Of a DNA stretch of 53,488 nucleotides, positions 1 to 9,637 are shown one piece after another (the first letter of the stretch is position 1; each line of letters opens with the position of its first letter). Source of the stretch: Lachnospiraceae bacterium. Its GTDB lineage: Bacteria > Bacillota > Clostridia > Lachnospirales > Lachnospiraceae. Location of the stretch: positions 1-53,488 of the forward strand of contig JAFXTJ010000095.1 in assembly GCA_017535945.1 (NCBI GenBank). Reading direction: 5' to 3'. Under the pieces are notes generated by a model, which was not told where the DNA came from, searched no databases, and saw only the letters and a program-made list of their open reading frames with translations. Both the position numbers and the translations under genes were made by a program.

Positions 1-2160
1 ATCTCCTGTTCTTCCCTCGGAAACAGCGGTCAATTCCACGCTTCGTTTTTCCTCAGTTCCCGGATCCAGATTAAGTGTCTTTCCCGTGAGGTTCTCCTCT
101 CCGTTCATGATCCGGACTCTGTATGGCTCATCATCGGTATACACCCGGATCGTGGAATCATATCCGTTAACTCTGCTGTTGTCGATCTTGAATCCGCCGC
201 TCGTGCTGACATTGGTCCAGACAATACCTTCATAATACTTGTCTTTAATCTGTCCGGTCTGTTCGCAGAGCACTGTGATAGGTGTACTACCGGTCAATTT
301 AACACTGACCGTCAACTCCGTGTCGCTTTCCAACATCAGTTCCTGATCCAGTGGTACCCTATAGAATCCTGTGTGTGAGGTCTGCCTTGATCCTGTAACG
401 GTTCTTACGCCATCTGTCACAGAGACTTCCACCGTCAGATCAGCGTTGGCAGTTTCGATACCTACGGCTTTGACAGTTTCATCACCACTTACCGGGAAAC
501 GCTGAATTATTGTGGCGGAGTTAGAGTTATAGGGAACAGATCCGGAAGGATAAGGATTACGCGCATAAGAGTAGCAGTTGTCATAAATAGAGAAATCTGC
601 ATCATACGCCACGGCAATACCGCTGAGAAGACCGGCGTCATAGTAGGAGAGCCAAAAATAGCCGTCCATGCCATACCCATTCAATCCCCAACTGTTCCGA
701 ATAAGCCACGCGCCGTCCCCCTCCGGCTGATACGCCTCTTTAAAATTCTCCCTTGGGAAGTTATCATTCCAGCCTACGGCGAGAACTGCATGATTCGTTG
801 CTGAAACGTTCCCGTAGTATGAATTGTATGTTGAACTATAAAACACTTTGTTCTTTTGATAATTAAATGAAACGGCCACCCCGCCGTGCTCTCTGATCGC
901 CTTTTTCATCCCGGAGCGATCTTTCGTCGAGATCACATATGCCGCACTCACTCCTGCGTAATCCGAGTCAATGGAAAGACGCTCATCCAGAGGTGTATTG
1001 GGGCCATTGGTGTAAGGTGCATCGGATTCCTTTACGGGTCCCACCATGTTAGCCATGGCCCGGTATGCGATTATCGAATTCCCACCATTATCAAGGTAAA
1101 ATTCTGCTTTATCTGTAGGTGTGAATGATACCTGATCGTCATCATGCAGATCCTTTGGATCGTCATACATATGAGAGGTATAGTAGGCCAGCTGCAACTC
1201 CGAGAGATCGATCTCATCCTTATCAACCGTACCGTCCATGATCAGATCCGTCTCCACAGCACCAAGAGAAGCAAACGCCCAGCAGGTATTATAGGGATTC
1301 TGATTACGAACCGCCGGCAACATGCCAGTCTCAAAAAGGTTGTAAGATGTCGGTTCCTCACCGTTCCCGTCCCGATTGGGTGAGAAGGAATGGATCTGAT
1401 ATACCGAAGCCGTTCTTTGATCTCCTATGATCGGAACCTCATATGGCAGATCATCCGGGATATATCCGCCGGTGGGGCCATCCTCTTCATGTTCTACAGA
1501 GACTGAGAACTCAGGTTTTTCCACGCCTTCGGCAATCTCAACACTCTCAGCAAAAACGGGGGTAAACCGGTAACTGCCCAGATACTCGTCATAATCATCC
1601 AGGCATTCCCAAGTCTCAACCGCAAGCTCTCCACTCTTGCTGCCGGCAACTTCTTCCGCAATGATCTCACCGTTTTCGTCCGTGCGGAAGAATACTGTGC
1701 CGCCATATTCCACGAACAATGTAGCCGGCATCTCTTCCAGCAGTCTCTGCAATGCGGGTTTGTATTCTGTCGTCAACGAAGCCGGTTCCGGCGGCAGGAT
1801 CTTCGTGATCACGGAATCGTCGTATTCCCGGCTGTTCTCTGCGGAAGGATCCCTGTCCGGAATCCCGGATGCCTCCCCGACCGTCTCATCTGCCACAGTA
1901 ACAGATTCTCCGACCACGGGATCATCCTCTTCCGTGACGGAGTGTTCCGTAACCGCAGTTTCATCCTCCTCGCCGGAGACTTCTTCCGCTGCGTCAGAGT
2001 CCTCCGATCCTTCCGCGCCGGATACAGTTTCCGCATTCTCCGGGATAACTGATTCCTCTGCTCCGGTCACAGACACAGCAAGAACCGGATCTGTCATCCC
2101 GCTGATCAGACTAAGGATCAATATGAGTGCAAGCGCACGCTTTTTCATACCTTTGTTCAT
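1..2160 (-). CDS. Secreted papain-like (C1A) cysteine protease, C-terminus cut by window edge
   Basis: The frame is open from an ATG at 2160 to the left edge (720 codons), so the protein is partial. Residues 1-30 form a signal peptide (MNKGMKKRALALILILSL...). An acidic Ser/Glu/Val-rich stretch follows to about residue 100. The catalytic domain shows Cys293 in NTCWAFAS, His457 in NHAVLAVGW and Asn489 in IRNSWG, the papain triad in the right order. After about residue 510 comes a beta-rich region resembling the lectin-like domain found behind C1 proteases in Firmicutes; surface-binding modules may follow beyond the edge. The start codon directly follows the stop of the AAA-like gene, and a GGAG lies inside that gene's end, so translation is probably coupled. 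The likely role is an extracellular or wall-associated peptidase. The family call is firm; the substrate is unknown. Confidence 0.88.
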   Translation of the reverse strand, partial: MNKGMKKRALALILILSLISGMTDPVLAVSVTGAEESVIPENAETVSGAEGSEDSDAAEEVSGEEDETAVTEHSVTEEDDPVVGESVTVADETVGEASGIPDRDPSAENSREYDDSVITKILPPEPASLTTEYKPALQRLLEEMPATLFVEYGGTVFFRTDENGEIIAEEVAGSKSGELAVETWECLDDYDEYLGSYRFTPVFAESVEIAEGVEKPEFSVSVEHEEDGPTGGYIPDDLPYEVPIIGDQRTASVYQIHSFSPNRDGNGEEPTSYNLFETGMLPAVRNQNPYNTCWAFASLGAVETDLIMDGTVDKDEIDLSELQLAYYTSHMYDDPKDLHDDDQVSFTPTDKAEFYLDNGGNSIIAYRAMANMVGPVKESDAPYTNGPNTPLDERLSIDSDYAGVSAAYVISTKDRSGMKKAIREHGGVAVSFNYQKNKVFYSSTYNSYYGNVSATNHAVLAVGWNDNFPRENFKEAYQPEGDGAWLIRNSWGLNGYGMDGYFWLSYYDAGLLSGIAVAYDADFSIYDNCYSYARNPYPSGSVPYNSNSATIIQRFPVSGDETVKAVGIETANADLTVEVSVTDGVRTVTGSRQTSHTGFYRVPLDQELMLESDTELTVSVKLTGSTPITVLCEQTGQIKDKYYEGIVWTNVSTSGGFKIDNSRVNGYDSTIRVYTDDEPYRVRIMNGEENLTGKTLNLDPGTEEKRSVELTAVSEGRTGD

Positions 2161-3735
2161 TTATTTCTCCAACCGCTCAATCCTGCACGTATGCGTCTTG
2201 TCATCCTCATCGTAATTGATCCCGACAAACAGCAATTCTCCACTGTAATGCGCAAGAGAATCAAAATACCGTTTCTCTTTTATCTGATCGATGGCGCTCT
2301 CCGCTGTTTTGTTCCGTTTCAGTTCGATGATCATGGCAGGCAGATCAGGAACATAGGGAATAAAGACCACGTCCGCAAAACCTTTCCCTGCCGTCATCTC
2401 CCTCACGATCGTGTATTTGTTCAACGCATAGATATATGCAAGATAAATGGCGCTCTGCAGTGCATCCTCATTGTTGTAGCTGCGGTTGGTCGTCACATGG
2501 ACGTGACTCTCATCCAATGCCCTGGCTACCGCTTCTTCATGACCCGCAAGGGTATCTGCCAGTAATTGTCTGGATTCCTTGATGATCCTGTCCGTGACGG
2601 CATAATCCCGGTTGTCTTCGATCGCATTGAACCATTCGTTCCGGATCTCGTAGTTCGGGATCCTGCAGGTTTCCTCCTCCAGGTCATAAGCAAGATAACC
2701 CGCATGGATCAGATAGGTGAACAGGTCATTCTTATTTGCAAAGGAATCCATGGTGTTCATATACCGCGTAACATTGACCGGTACGCTTTCTCCGGCCAGC
2801 ATACGGATCACATCTTCCCTGATCCCGTCAAAATCCTGTTCGATCCGGTCCGCGATCGCCCGGTAGGTACTTGTCTTCCCCCAGTAATTGGCGAACCTGT
2901 TATTCAGGACTGCCTGGATAACGGACTCCGGATTATAGATCTCACAGCCATGCTGGCGATATCCGTCATACCAGCGTCTGCATTTCCCGTAATCCACCCC
3001 CCGTTCCGCGCACAGACGATGCACCTCATTCTCCGTGAAGCCGATAAACTCTGCCAGCCTGCCGGCATCCAGGATCGTATACTCGCGGAAGTTGTTCAGC
3101 TTGGACTGCACCTTATCCCGCACCACCGGCAGGATCCCGGTGAGGTACGCCAGCGCGATGGCGGGCCGCAATGTATCACTCTTGAATAGACCGTTCAGAA
3201 AACTCAGATACTCATCGAAGAGTTCCGGATCTGCCTGTTCCCGCACCAGCACATCATACTCATCAATGATGATCATGAACTCCGCGCCGGTCGCGGCATG
3301 CGCCTTCAGGATGCTTCTGGCAAGCGTATCATCCTCTTCCAGGTTTACCTGAGGATATTCTTCGCTGATCTCCTCTTTGATATATCCTGTCAGTTTTTTC
3401 AGCATCTGCTTCTTGTCCGCAGCATCCTGATACTCACTGTTCATGTCGATCTTGATGACATCGTACCGGTTCAGCTTTTCCTCAAAACAGGGCTCCTGCG
3501 CGATCTTGTAAGGAGTGAACAACGCTCTCGAATCACAGCCCCCGGAGTAATAAGCACATAGCATATTCCCGGCGATCGTTTTACCAAAGCGCCGGGGACG
3601 GGATACGCAGACATAATTCTCTCCATGATCGATCAGACGGCTGATCTCAGCGATCATCATCGTCTTGTCGACATAGATCTCGCCTGCCAGTGTCCGTCTG
3701 AAATTCTCATATCCGGGATTGAGATAAATTCCCAT
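2161..3735 (-). CDS. AAA-ATPase-like protein with C-terminal PD-(D/E)XK nuclease-fold domain
   Basis: This 524-aa protein has the two-domain layout of the AAA-ATPase-like plus PDDEXK_9 family, which is often multicopy in gut and rumen anaerobes. The N-terminus holds the family P-loop variant RPRRFGKT (residues 46-53), and a Walker-B-like IIIDEYD follows further on. The C-terminus keeps the nuclease-fold signature: Asp455 in FADVVFIP, then Glu471 and Lys473 in IIELKRNK. The biological role of the family is not established; proposals include mobile-element or defence functions. It starts 10 bases after the receiver-protein gene, with a GAGGAG ribosome binding site, and ends exactly where the papain-like protease starts. 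It therefore looks like the tail of the signalling operon. No frameshift is seen. Confidence 0.85.
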   Translation of the reverse strand: MGIYLNPGYENFRRTLAGEIYVDKTMMIAEISRLIDHGENYVCVSRPRRFGKTIAGNMLCAYYSGGCDSRALFTPYKIAQEPCFEEKLNRYDVIKIDMNSEYQDAADKKQMLKKLTGYIKEEISEEYPQVNLEEDDTLARSILKAHAATGAEFMIIIDEYDVLVREQADPELFDEYLSFLNGLFKSDTLRPAIALAYLTGILPVVRDKVQSKLNNFREYTILDAGRLAEFIGFTENEVHRLCAERGVDYGKCRRWYDGYRQHGCEIYNPESVIQAVLNNRFANYWGKTSTYRAIADRIEQDFDGIREDVIRMLAGESVPVNVTRYMNTMDSFANKNDLFTYLIHAGYLAYDLEEETCRIPNYEIRNEWFNAIEDNRDYAVTDRIIKESRQLLADTLAGHEEAVARALDESHVHVTTNRSYNNEDALQSAIYLAYIYALNKYTIVREMTAGKGFADVVFIPYVPDLPAMIIELKRNKTAESAIDQIKEKRYFDSLAHYSGELLFVGINYDEDDKTHTCRIERLEK

Positions 3736-3745
3736 CCGCCTCTCC

Positions 3746-4501
3746 TCAGATCTTCTGCTTCTGGAAGAACAGCTCCAGTTTCTTTAACAGCCCTTCCTGG
3801 TCGATCGTCTTTAACAGGTAATCCGCGGGCTTTAAGGCCAGCACCTTCATGATGCTTTCCTTATCGCCCTTGCCGGTCAGGAACATGACCGGGATGCGGC
3901 TGGTCTCGACCTCGCTCTTTAACATCTCGAGGACCTGCGGTCCCGGCGTCACCGGCATCTCGTAGTCCAGCAGGATCAGATCCGCCTTGTTGCGGGCCAG
4001 GTACTGGATCGCCTGGAGGCCCGAGGCCGCCATGGAGACACGGTACTTGGGCTGCAGCCAGTCGCGGATCGTGAGCATGTAGGTCGAATCGTCATCCACG
4101 ACCAGGATGTTCTTCTTGCGTGCCTCATACTGCTCATCGTCCACATAGCGCCTGGCGACCTCGAGGATCTGCGGCAGATCCATCGGACGGTCGAACCACT
4201 TGAGCACGTAGGTGTCCGGGAAGTACTGATACACGTAGTCCTTTTCAATCTTGGTGGCGATGAGGAGCAGACGCTTCTCCGTATCGATGCACTGGTCCTT
4301 TAAGAACACCAGCATCTGCCGGATTTCCTCCACGGACTCGTCCGTCAGCAGGATGAAGAGTTCCGTGCCCTCCGCCTTGACCTCCAGCTCCTCGATGGCA
4401 GGCGAGGAAAACCAGACAGGGATCCCTTGTTCCTGCAGCTTGGAGATGAGACCTTTCACGGTGAAGGTCTCCGCTCTGGCGATCACCGTTACATTTTTCA
4501 T
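3746..4501 (-). CDS. Stand-alone response regulator: pseudo-receiver plus receiver domain
   Basis: This is a 251-aa two-domain protein. Residues about 1-120 look like a degenerate receiver: a beta/alpha pattern with a KWFDRP motif near 101-106 but no clear phosphoacceptor. Residues 131-250 are a full receiver, with the acidic pair in VVDDD (135-138 region), phosphoacceptor Asp179 in LILLDYEMP, Thr209 in FLTGKG and Lys231 in DYLLKTI. There is no DNA-binding or enzymatic output domain, so it probably acts by protein contact or as a phosphate sink. It lies 13 bases after the kinase-DegV gene and fits as the last acceptor of the phosphorelay encoded just upstream. Confidence 0.88.
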   Translation of the reverse strand: MKNVTVIARAETFTVKGLISKLQEQGIPVWFSSPAIEELEVKAEGTELFILLTDESVEEIRQMLVFLKDQCIDTEKRLLLIATKIEKDYVYQYFPDTYVLKWFDRPMDLPQILEVARRYVDDEQYEARKKNILVVDDDSTYMLTIRDWLQPKYRVSMAASGLQAIQYLARNKADLILLDYEMPVTPGPQVLEMLKSEVETSRIPVMFLTGKGDKESIMKVLALKPADYLLKTIDQEGLLKKLELFFQKQKI

Positions 4502-4514
4502 TTCTTTTCCTCCG

Positions 4515-7184
4515 TTACGATTTTGTCAGATATACAAATGTCAGTGCATCCTTGCCCCACACGAGCGAGGTCGCAGCCGATGACTGCAGGATGCGGACCT
4601 CTTCAAAATCAACTCTCTTGCGGATGAGGAGTTCGATCTTTTTCGCCTCATCGGGCAGGAGATTGGGTGCCAGCACATACAGGCGGGATCTGTCGATACT
4701 GCCGCCGGCGAGCGCCTTACGCACAAACACCGGCAGGTACTGGTGCCTCGGCCCCGTGACGAAGCCGCGCACACGCATGCCGCCGATCACCGGGGTGAAC
4801 AGAGGCCGCAGCATGAAGCTCCGGCAGAAATTGTGGAAGCGCTGGCTGATCCTGCCGGACGAATAGAGCCTGTCCGTGGTATCCGCCAGGATCGTCATGC
4901 GCACATGATCCCTGGCGCCGTTCAGCGCGTGTACCAGTTTCTCCGGTGTGATATTCTCCGCGCCGGCCATTCTGGCAGCGATGAGCACCATCATGCCGAT
5001 GCCGCCGGACACAAGGCCCGTGTCGTACACCGTCACATTGTCAAAGGAGTGCGCCGCCTCCGTCGCATTGCGGTAGGAATCCTCTCCCGCCGCCGAAGTG
5101 GTCAGATGGAAGACATGGTCCGCGCGCACCAGATTGTCGGCGAAGAAGCTCTCGTAATCCTGCACGGTCGGCGCTGCGGAGCGGATCGCCTCCTGCGGTC
5201 CCTTGGTGAAGAACGACATGATCTCGCCGGTGCTCACCTCCGCGCGGTCGATGAAATCCCCTTCTTTGGTGTGGATCCGGTAAGGCAGGATCTCGATATG
5301 ATGCATGGACAGCAGCTGGTCCGGGATATCGCAGTCGGAATCCGCCGTGATGATCAGATTCTCCTTGCGCTTGTAGGCATCAAACACCTGCTCGCCGCCC
5401 TGCATGTTCTCGATGCCGGTGAGCGTGACCAGATGCTGCGGGAGTCTGGCGAGCACCGCGCTCTCGAGCTGCGCGCCCGTGACAGGCTTCAGCAGATAGC
5501 CGTCGAAGCCGCTCCTGCGGTAGAGTGCCTGGTTCTCTGAACCCGCGTTGGCCGTGAGGACGATGATCGGCGTCTCCCGGTTCATGCCGCCCATCTGCGC
5601 GCGGACCGCCTGCAGCGTCTCGATGCCGTCCATCTCCGCCATCAGATGATCCATCAGGATCACGTCATAGTGGCGGTTCTGGGTCAGTTCCAGACAGGCC
5701 CTGCCGCTGGAAGCCTTATCGATATGCACCTTGGTGGCCTGCAGGAGTTTCGCCGCCACGGAGCGGTTGAGTTCGTTGTCATCCACGATGAGCACGTTGG
5801 CGCCGGGCGCCTCAAAGCTCTGCCGGTAGATTTCCTTGGTGCTCTTCTCTTTTCCGACATCGAGCTTCAGATGGCCCAGCGGTTCATCCTGGGCGATGTC
5901 CTGCGGGATCCGCACGCGGAAGGTGCTCCCCTTGGTGTAGACGCTGTCCACGGTGATCTCTCCGCCCATCAGTTCCACCAGCTGTTTCACGATGGAGAGT
6001 CCCAGACCCGTGCCCTCAATATAATGGTTTCTGTCCTCATCCACACGGCGGAACACGTCAAACAGCATGGGCAGCGATTCCTTCTTGATGCCGATGCCGG
6101 TATCCGCGACGCTGCAGATGAGATCGACCTTTTTGATATCCGTCGTGGATCTCCTGCACTCCACGGTCAGCGTGACGGAACCCTCCTTGGTATATTTCAC
6201 CGCGTTGTTCAGCAGATTGATCAGGATCTGCTTGATACGGATATCGTCGCCGATGAGGCTCCGGGGCATCATCTCATCTACATCCACATGAAATTTCAGT
6301 CCCTTTTCCTTGGCGGGATTCCAGATCATGTTGACCACGTCCTTGAGGACCTCGCTCACGAAATAGGGATTGGGCACGAGCTCCATCCGGCCGGATTCCA
6401 TCTTGGACATGTCCAGGATGTCATTAATGAGGGCTAAGAGCATCTGGCCGGCGCCCTGGATGCTCCGGGCATCCTCCGCCACCTCCACGGTCACCGCCTC
6501 GCGCATGATCATCTCGTTGAGGCCGATGATCGTGTTGACGGGGGTACGGATCTCATGGCTCATATTGGAGAAGAACCGGTTCTGCGCCCGGTTGATCTCT
6601 TCGATCTCACGGCGCTGTTCCTTGGCGATCTTCTGCTCCCTGATGTAGATATTGGTCTCAAAGATGACCATCAGGCTGATAAAGAAGCCTACGATGATGG
6701 TGGAGGCCAGAGAATCGGTGTAGGCCATCCTGGCGGTATGCGGTATCACGAGAGCCGGGAAATACCACTGTATCGCGTAACAGGCGATCAGGATCAGACC
6801 GCCTGCCGCAAGGAAGAAGATCCTGCGTCTGCCCCTGAGGACGAGACTGACATAAATCGCCGCAAAGAGGAACCACATCGGCGTCCCGCCGTACATGCCG
6901 CCGGAAGACAGAAAAATCGCCGGCAGCATGATAAAGATCAGCATGAAAGCGATCAGGGTCGCGCCCGTCTGGATCCGGTGAAAATGGATCGTCAGATAGA
7001 ACAGGACGAAAAAGATTCCCAGTCCGATGAAGATCAGCAGGATATCGGTCATGCTCTCTCCCATAAAGGTCGAGAGGATGGACATGAGGAACAGCGCCCC
7101 CAGACCGAAGAGACCTGTAACGCCAAAGGAACGCTCCTGCAGGTCGAGCTGATGATCAAATAAAGAGGCTATCCACTTCTTCAT
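4515..7184 (-). CDS. Membrane hybrid histidine kinase with receiver and C-terminal DegV (EDD-fold) domain
   Basis: The protein has 889 aa. Residues 20-180 contain about six hydrophobic segments. The HisKA helix carries His210 in SHEIRTP. The ATPase domain shows the N box (LINLLNNAVKYT), DTGIGI and GTGLGLSIVKQL. The receiver (463-580) has Asp468/469, phosphoacceptor Asp512 and Lys566. From about 609 to the end it matches the DegV protein at 12654-13529 segment by segment: ITADSDCDIP against VVTDSNSGI, an ILPYRI strand, VTVYDTG against VEVIDN, and SSGRIS...LRPLF against RGGRIT...IRPVL. DegV (FakB) proteins bind fatty acids. Here TSQPSP is replaced by SAAPTV and the C-terminal GCHIGPG histidine is absent, so the ligand may differ. 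It overlaps the upstream kinase by 4 bases (ATGA). The domain order is clear; the sensing role is inferred. Confidence 0.93.
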   Translation of the reverse strand: MKKWIASLFDHQLDLQERSFGVTGLFGLGALFLMSILSTFMGESMTDILLIFIGLGIFFVLFYLTIHFHRIQTGATLIAFMLIFIMLPAIFLSSGGMYGGTPMWFLFAAIYVSLVLRGRRRIFFLAAGGLILIACYAIQWYFPALVIPHTARMAYTDSLASTIIVGFFISLMVIFETNIYIREQKIAKEQRREIEEINRAQNRFFSNMSHEIRTPVNTIIGLNEMIMREAVTVEVAEDARSIQGAGQMLLALINDILDMSKMESGRMELVPNPYFVSEVLKDVVNMIWNPAKEKGLKFHVDVDEMMPRSLIGDDIRIKQILINLLNNAVKYTKEGSVTLTVECRRSTTDIKKVDLICSVADTGIGIKKESLPMLFDVFRRVDEDRNHYIEGTGLGLSIVKQLVELMGGEITVDSVYTKGSTFRVRIPQDIAQDEPLGHLKLDVGKEKSTKEIYRQSFEAPGANVLIVDDNELNRSVAAKLLQATKVHIDKASSGRACLELTQNRHYDVILMDHLMAEMDGIETLQAVRAQMGGMNRETPIIVLTANAGSENQALYRRSGFDGYLLKPVTGAQLESAVLARLPQHLVTLTGIENMQGGEQVFDAYKRKENLIITADSDCDIPDQLLSMHHIEILPYRIHTKEGDFIDRAEVSTGEIMSFFTKGPQEAIRSAAPTVQDYESFFADNLVRADHVFHLTTSAAGEDSYRNATEAAHSFDNVTVYDTGLVSGGIGMMVLIAARMAGAENITPEKLVHALNGARDHVRMTILADTTDRLYSSGRISQRFHNFCRSFMLRPLFTPVIGGMRVRGFVTGPRHQYLPVFVRKALAGGSIDRSRLYVLAPNLLPDEAKKIELLIRKRVDFEEVRILQSSAATSLVWGKDALTFVYLTKS

Positions 7185-9637
7185 ATCGCATCCCCCTCTT
7201 CTTCCGCTCTTGCCTGCAGTCTCTGGATACAGTCGGTATAGACCGCACAGAGTTCCAGATGCTCCTTCTGGATCCGCTTGCCGTTGCCGTCCGCGATCGC
7301 CTGCTCCAGACGCCTGGCCTGGCGGGAGAGTTCCTCCTCGCCCATAATGCCGGCGCCGTCCCTGAGTGCCCTGAGTCTCGTGAGATACGGGCCCATGGTC
7401 TGTGTCGCATAGGCGGATTTGAACACGCGGAGATTATGCGGCATCTCTCCGATAAAGATCGCCCTGAGACGTCTGTAGAATGCCTCGTCTCCCAGACAGT
7501 GCGCGATCCCGAGCGCCTCGCCGGACTGCGCCAGGGCGAGTTGTTCCGAACCGGCGCCGTTCTCCGCCTTTTCCAGGCGGACAGAGGCGGGCGGCAGGAT
7601 GCTTGTGAGCACGCGTTCCAGCTCCCTCGTATCCACCGGCTTGGCGAGGAATCCGTCGAAGCCCTCCTCGAGGAACATCTCTCTGGCGCCGCTGACGGCA
7701 TTGGCGGTCAATGCCACGATCTTGGTATCCTTGCCTCTGACCTTGGCGGACTGCCGAATAAGCTTCATCGCCTCGATCCCGTCCATCTCCGGCATCATGT
7801 GATCCATGAAGACCAGATCGTAATCGCCCTTTTCGTACAGATCAAGAGATTGTCTGCCGGAGAGTGCGGTCTTGACGCGCATCCCGTAGCCGGAGAAGAT
7901 CCCGTTGGCGACGAACAGGTTCATCTCCTCGTCGTCCACGACGAGGACTTTGAGTCCCGGGAAGGAGACACGGTACTCCGTGCGGACCGGATCGATCTCC
8001 ATCTCGATCCTGAGCGCGTTGAGGATCCTGGCGACCGGGAATCCGTAGAGAGGCTTGCGCAGGATCGTGATGCCCTTGCTCTCCTTCGGCATGTATTTCT
8101 GATCCGCGACGACGATCACCTCGGACGATCTCGCCAGCTGTGCGAAGTAGGCGGGATCCTCCTCGTATTCCTCCTTCGCCGTGAAGATGTGCGTCGGAGA
8201 GTTCTCCTCCACGATCTGTCTCAGATCGCCGAGATTGCCGGCACGTTTCACCGGCATATGCAGTCCCCGTACCATGTGTGTGATCATGGATTCATAGAAA
8301 TCGCGCACCAGCGGCACGCCGAATTTCTCACTGCGCAGATAGCAGGCGACCTCGAGACGGTCGGCGTTGGCGATGCTCATGCACGGCGTATCGTCGATGA
8401 CAGCCTGCGGGATGGAGATCCGGACCGTCGTGCCCTGTCCGAGCGTTGAGGTCATCGTGACAAAGCCGCCCATGGCGTGGGCGAAGCCGTATACGATGGA
8501 GAGACCCAGACCGATACCGCCCGCGTTGCGTGTCCTGCCGGAATCCGACTGATAGAAGCCGTGCGAGATCTTGCTCAGCTCCTCCGGCGGGATCCCGCAG
8601 CCCGTATCCGACACCTCGATGCGCAGATTGATGCCGTAGGTGCGCTCATCCGCGGTGATGCGGACATAGATGCCGCCCTCCTTGGTGAACTTGTAGGCAT
8701 TGTCGATGAGATGCCACAGCATCTTCTTGATCCTGCGCGGGTCGCCCTTCAGCTTGGTGGGGACCGCCGCATCCACATCCACGATGAGATCCACGCGGTC
8801 CGCGAAAGAGGAATCCGACATCTGGAACATCGTGATGACATCATTGAAGACCGAATGGATACTGTAGGTCTCCGAGGAGAGGATCAGCCGTCCCGTATCG
8901 ATCTCGGTGTAGTCAAGGATATCGCCCACCTGTTCGGAGAGGCGGTTGCCGGCCCGGAAGATGGAGGTCATCTCCTCGCTGGGTGTGCCCTCCTTCTCAA
9001 TGAGGATCGAGGAGAGACCCGTGACGGCATTGATCGGTGTACGCAGCTCATGGGAGACATTCGCCATGAAATCCTCGGTCCTGCGGTTGACCTCCGTCAG
9101 CTGCGAGACGAGACGCTCCTGGATCTCCCCGGTCCTCTGTCTGCCGCTGATGGTGGAGCGTGCGAACCGCGCGGACAGGATCACGATCATGACATGCAGC
9201 AGGATCTTGGAGAGGGTCAATGTGTCCGTCAGCACGCTGAATCCGTAGTGGACGATGATCTGATAGGCCAGCGTCAGAAAATAGACAATCTGTCCCGCGT
9301 CGAAGACAACATAGTCATCCGACAGCGAGAACAAAAGGAACACAAAGCAGATGATCAGAGAGATATCGAAAAGACTCGATTCATGCACGCCCTGATAAAA
9401 GGTGACGGCATAATACAGCAGCGCCATCGCATAGATCCTGCCGTGTTCGTCGAACGGCTGCCGCAGATGGACCCACCAGGCAAAGATCGCGCTCATGATG
9501 AGGAACGGGATCGCCCAGGTCTCCCACCCCACGATGATGTTCTCGATGATGAGACCGATCGTGAAGGCGCTGTAGGAAAGCGCCAGCAGAAAGATCACAT
9601 ACCGGTTTCTGTCACGTCTTCCTTCTTCAGGCGTCAT
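7181..9637 (-). CDS. Membrane hybrid histidine kinase with degenerate Hpt-like C-terminus
   Basis: The protein has 818 aa. About five to six membrane segments lie in residues 12-160. HisKA follows with His196 in SHELRTPINA. The ATPase domain shows HLIDNAYKFT, DTGCGIP and GGIGLGLSIVYGF. A receiver-like segment without the usual acidic residues spans about 425-540. A true receiver spans 562-680, with phosphoacceptor Asp612 in LVFMDHMMPEMDG and Lys666. The last 120 residues resemble an Hpt bundle, but the motif expected as HALK.SA reads RALRDGAG, so Arg756 replaces the phosphorylatable His. The upstream gene in the operon supplies an intact Hpt (His209). It overlaps both neighbours by 4 bases (ATGA), which implies coupled translation. 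The sensed signal is unknown. Confidence 0.92.
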   Translation of the reverse strand: MTPEEGRRDRNRYVIFLLALSYSAFTIGLIIENIIVGWETWAIPFLIMSAIFAWWVHLRQPFDEHGRIYAMALLYYAVTFYQGVHESSLFDISLIICFVFLLFSLSDDYVVFDAGQIVYFLTLAYQIIVHYGFSVLTDTLTLSKILLHVMIVILSARFARSTISGRQRTGEIQERLVSQLTEVNRRTEDFMANVSHELRTPINAVTGLSSILIEKEGTPSEEMTSIFRAGNRLSEQVGDILDYTEIDTGRLILSSETYSIHSVFNDVITMFQMSDSSFADRVDLIVDVDAAVPTKLKGDPRRIKKMLWHLIDNAYKFTKEGGIYVRITADERTYGINLRIEVSDTGCGIPPEELSKISHGFYQSDSGRTRNAGGIGLGLSIVYGFAHAMGGFVTMTSTLGQGTTVRISIPQAVIDDTPCMSIANADRLEVACYLRSEKFGVPLVRDFYESMITHMVRGLHMPVKRAGNLGDLRQIVEENSPTHIFTAKEEYEEDPAYFAQLARSSEVIVVADQKYMPKESKGITILRKPLYGFPVARILNALRIEMEIDPVRTEYRVSFPGLKVLVVDDEEMNLFVANGIFSGYGMRVKTALSGRQSLDLYEKGDYDLVFMDHMMPEMDGIEAMKLIRQSAKVRGKDTKIVALTANAVSGAREMFLEEGFDGFLAKPVDTRELERVLTSILPPASVRLEKAENGAGSEQLALAQSGEALGIAHCLGDEAFYRRLRAIFIGEMPHNLRVFKSAYATQTMGPYLTRLRALRDGAGIMGEEELSRQARRLEQAIADGNGKRIQKEHLELCAVYTDCIQRLQARAEEEGDAI

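Noticed and set aside
3746-4501. DNA-binding response regulator
   Set aside because: The 251 residues are filled by two receiver-like domains and no helix-turn-helix is visible.
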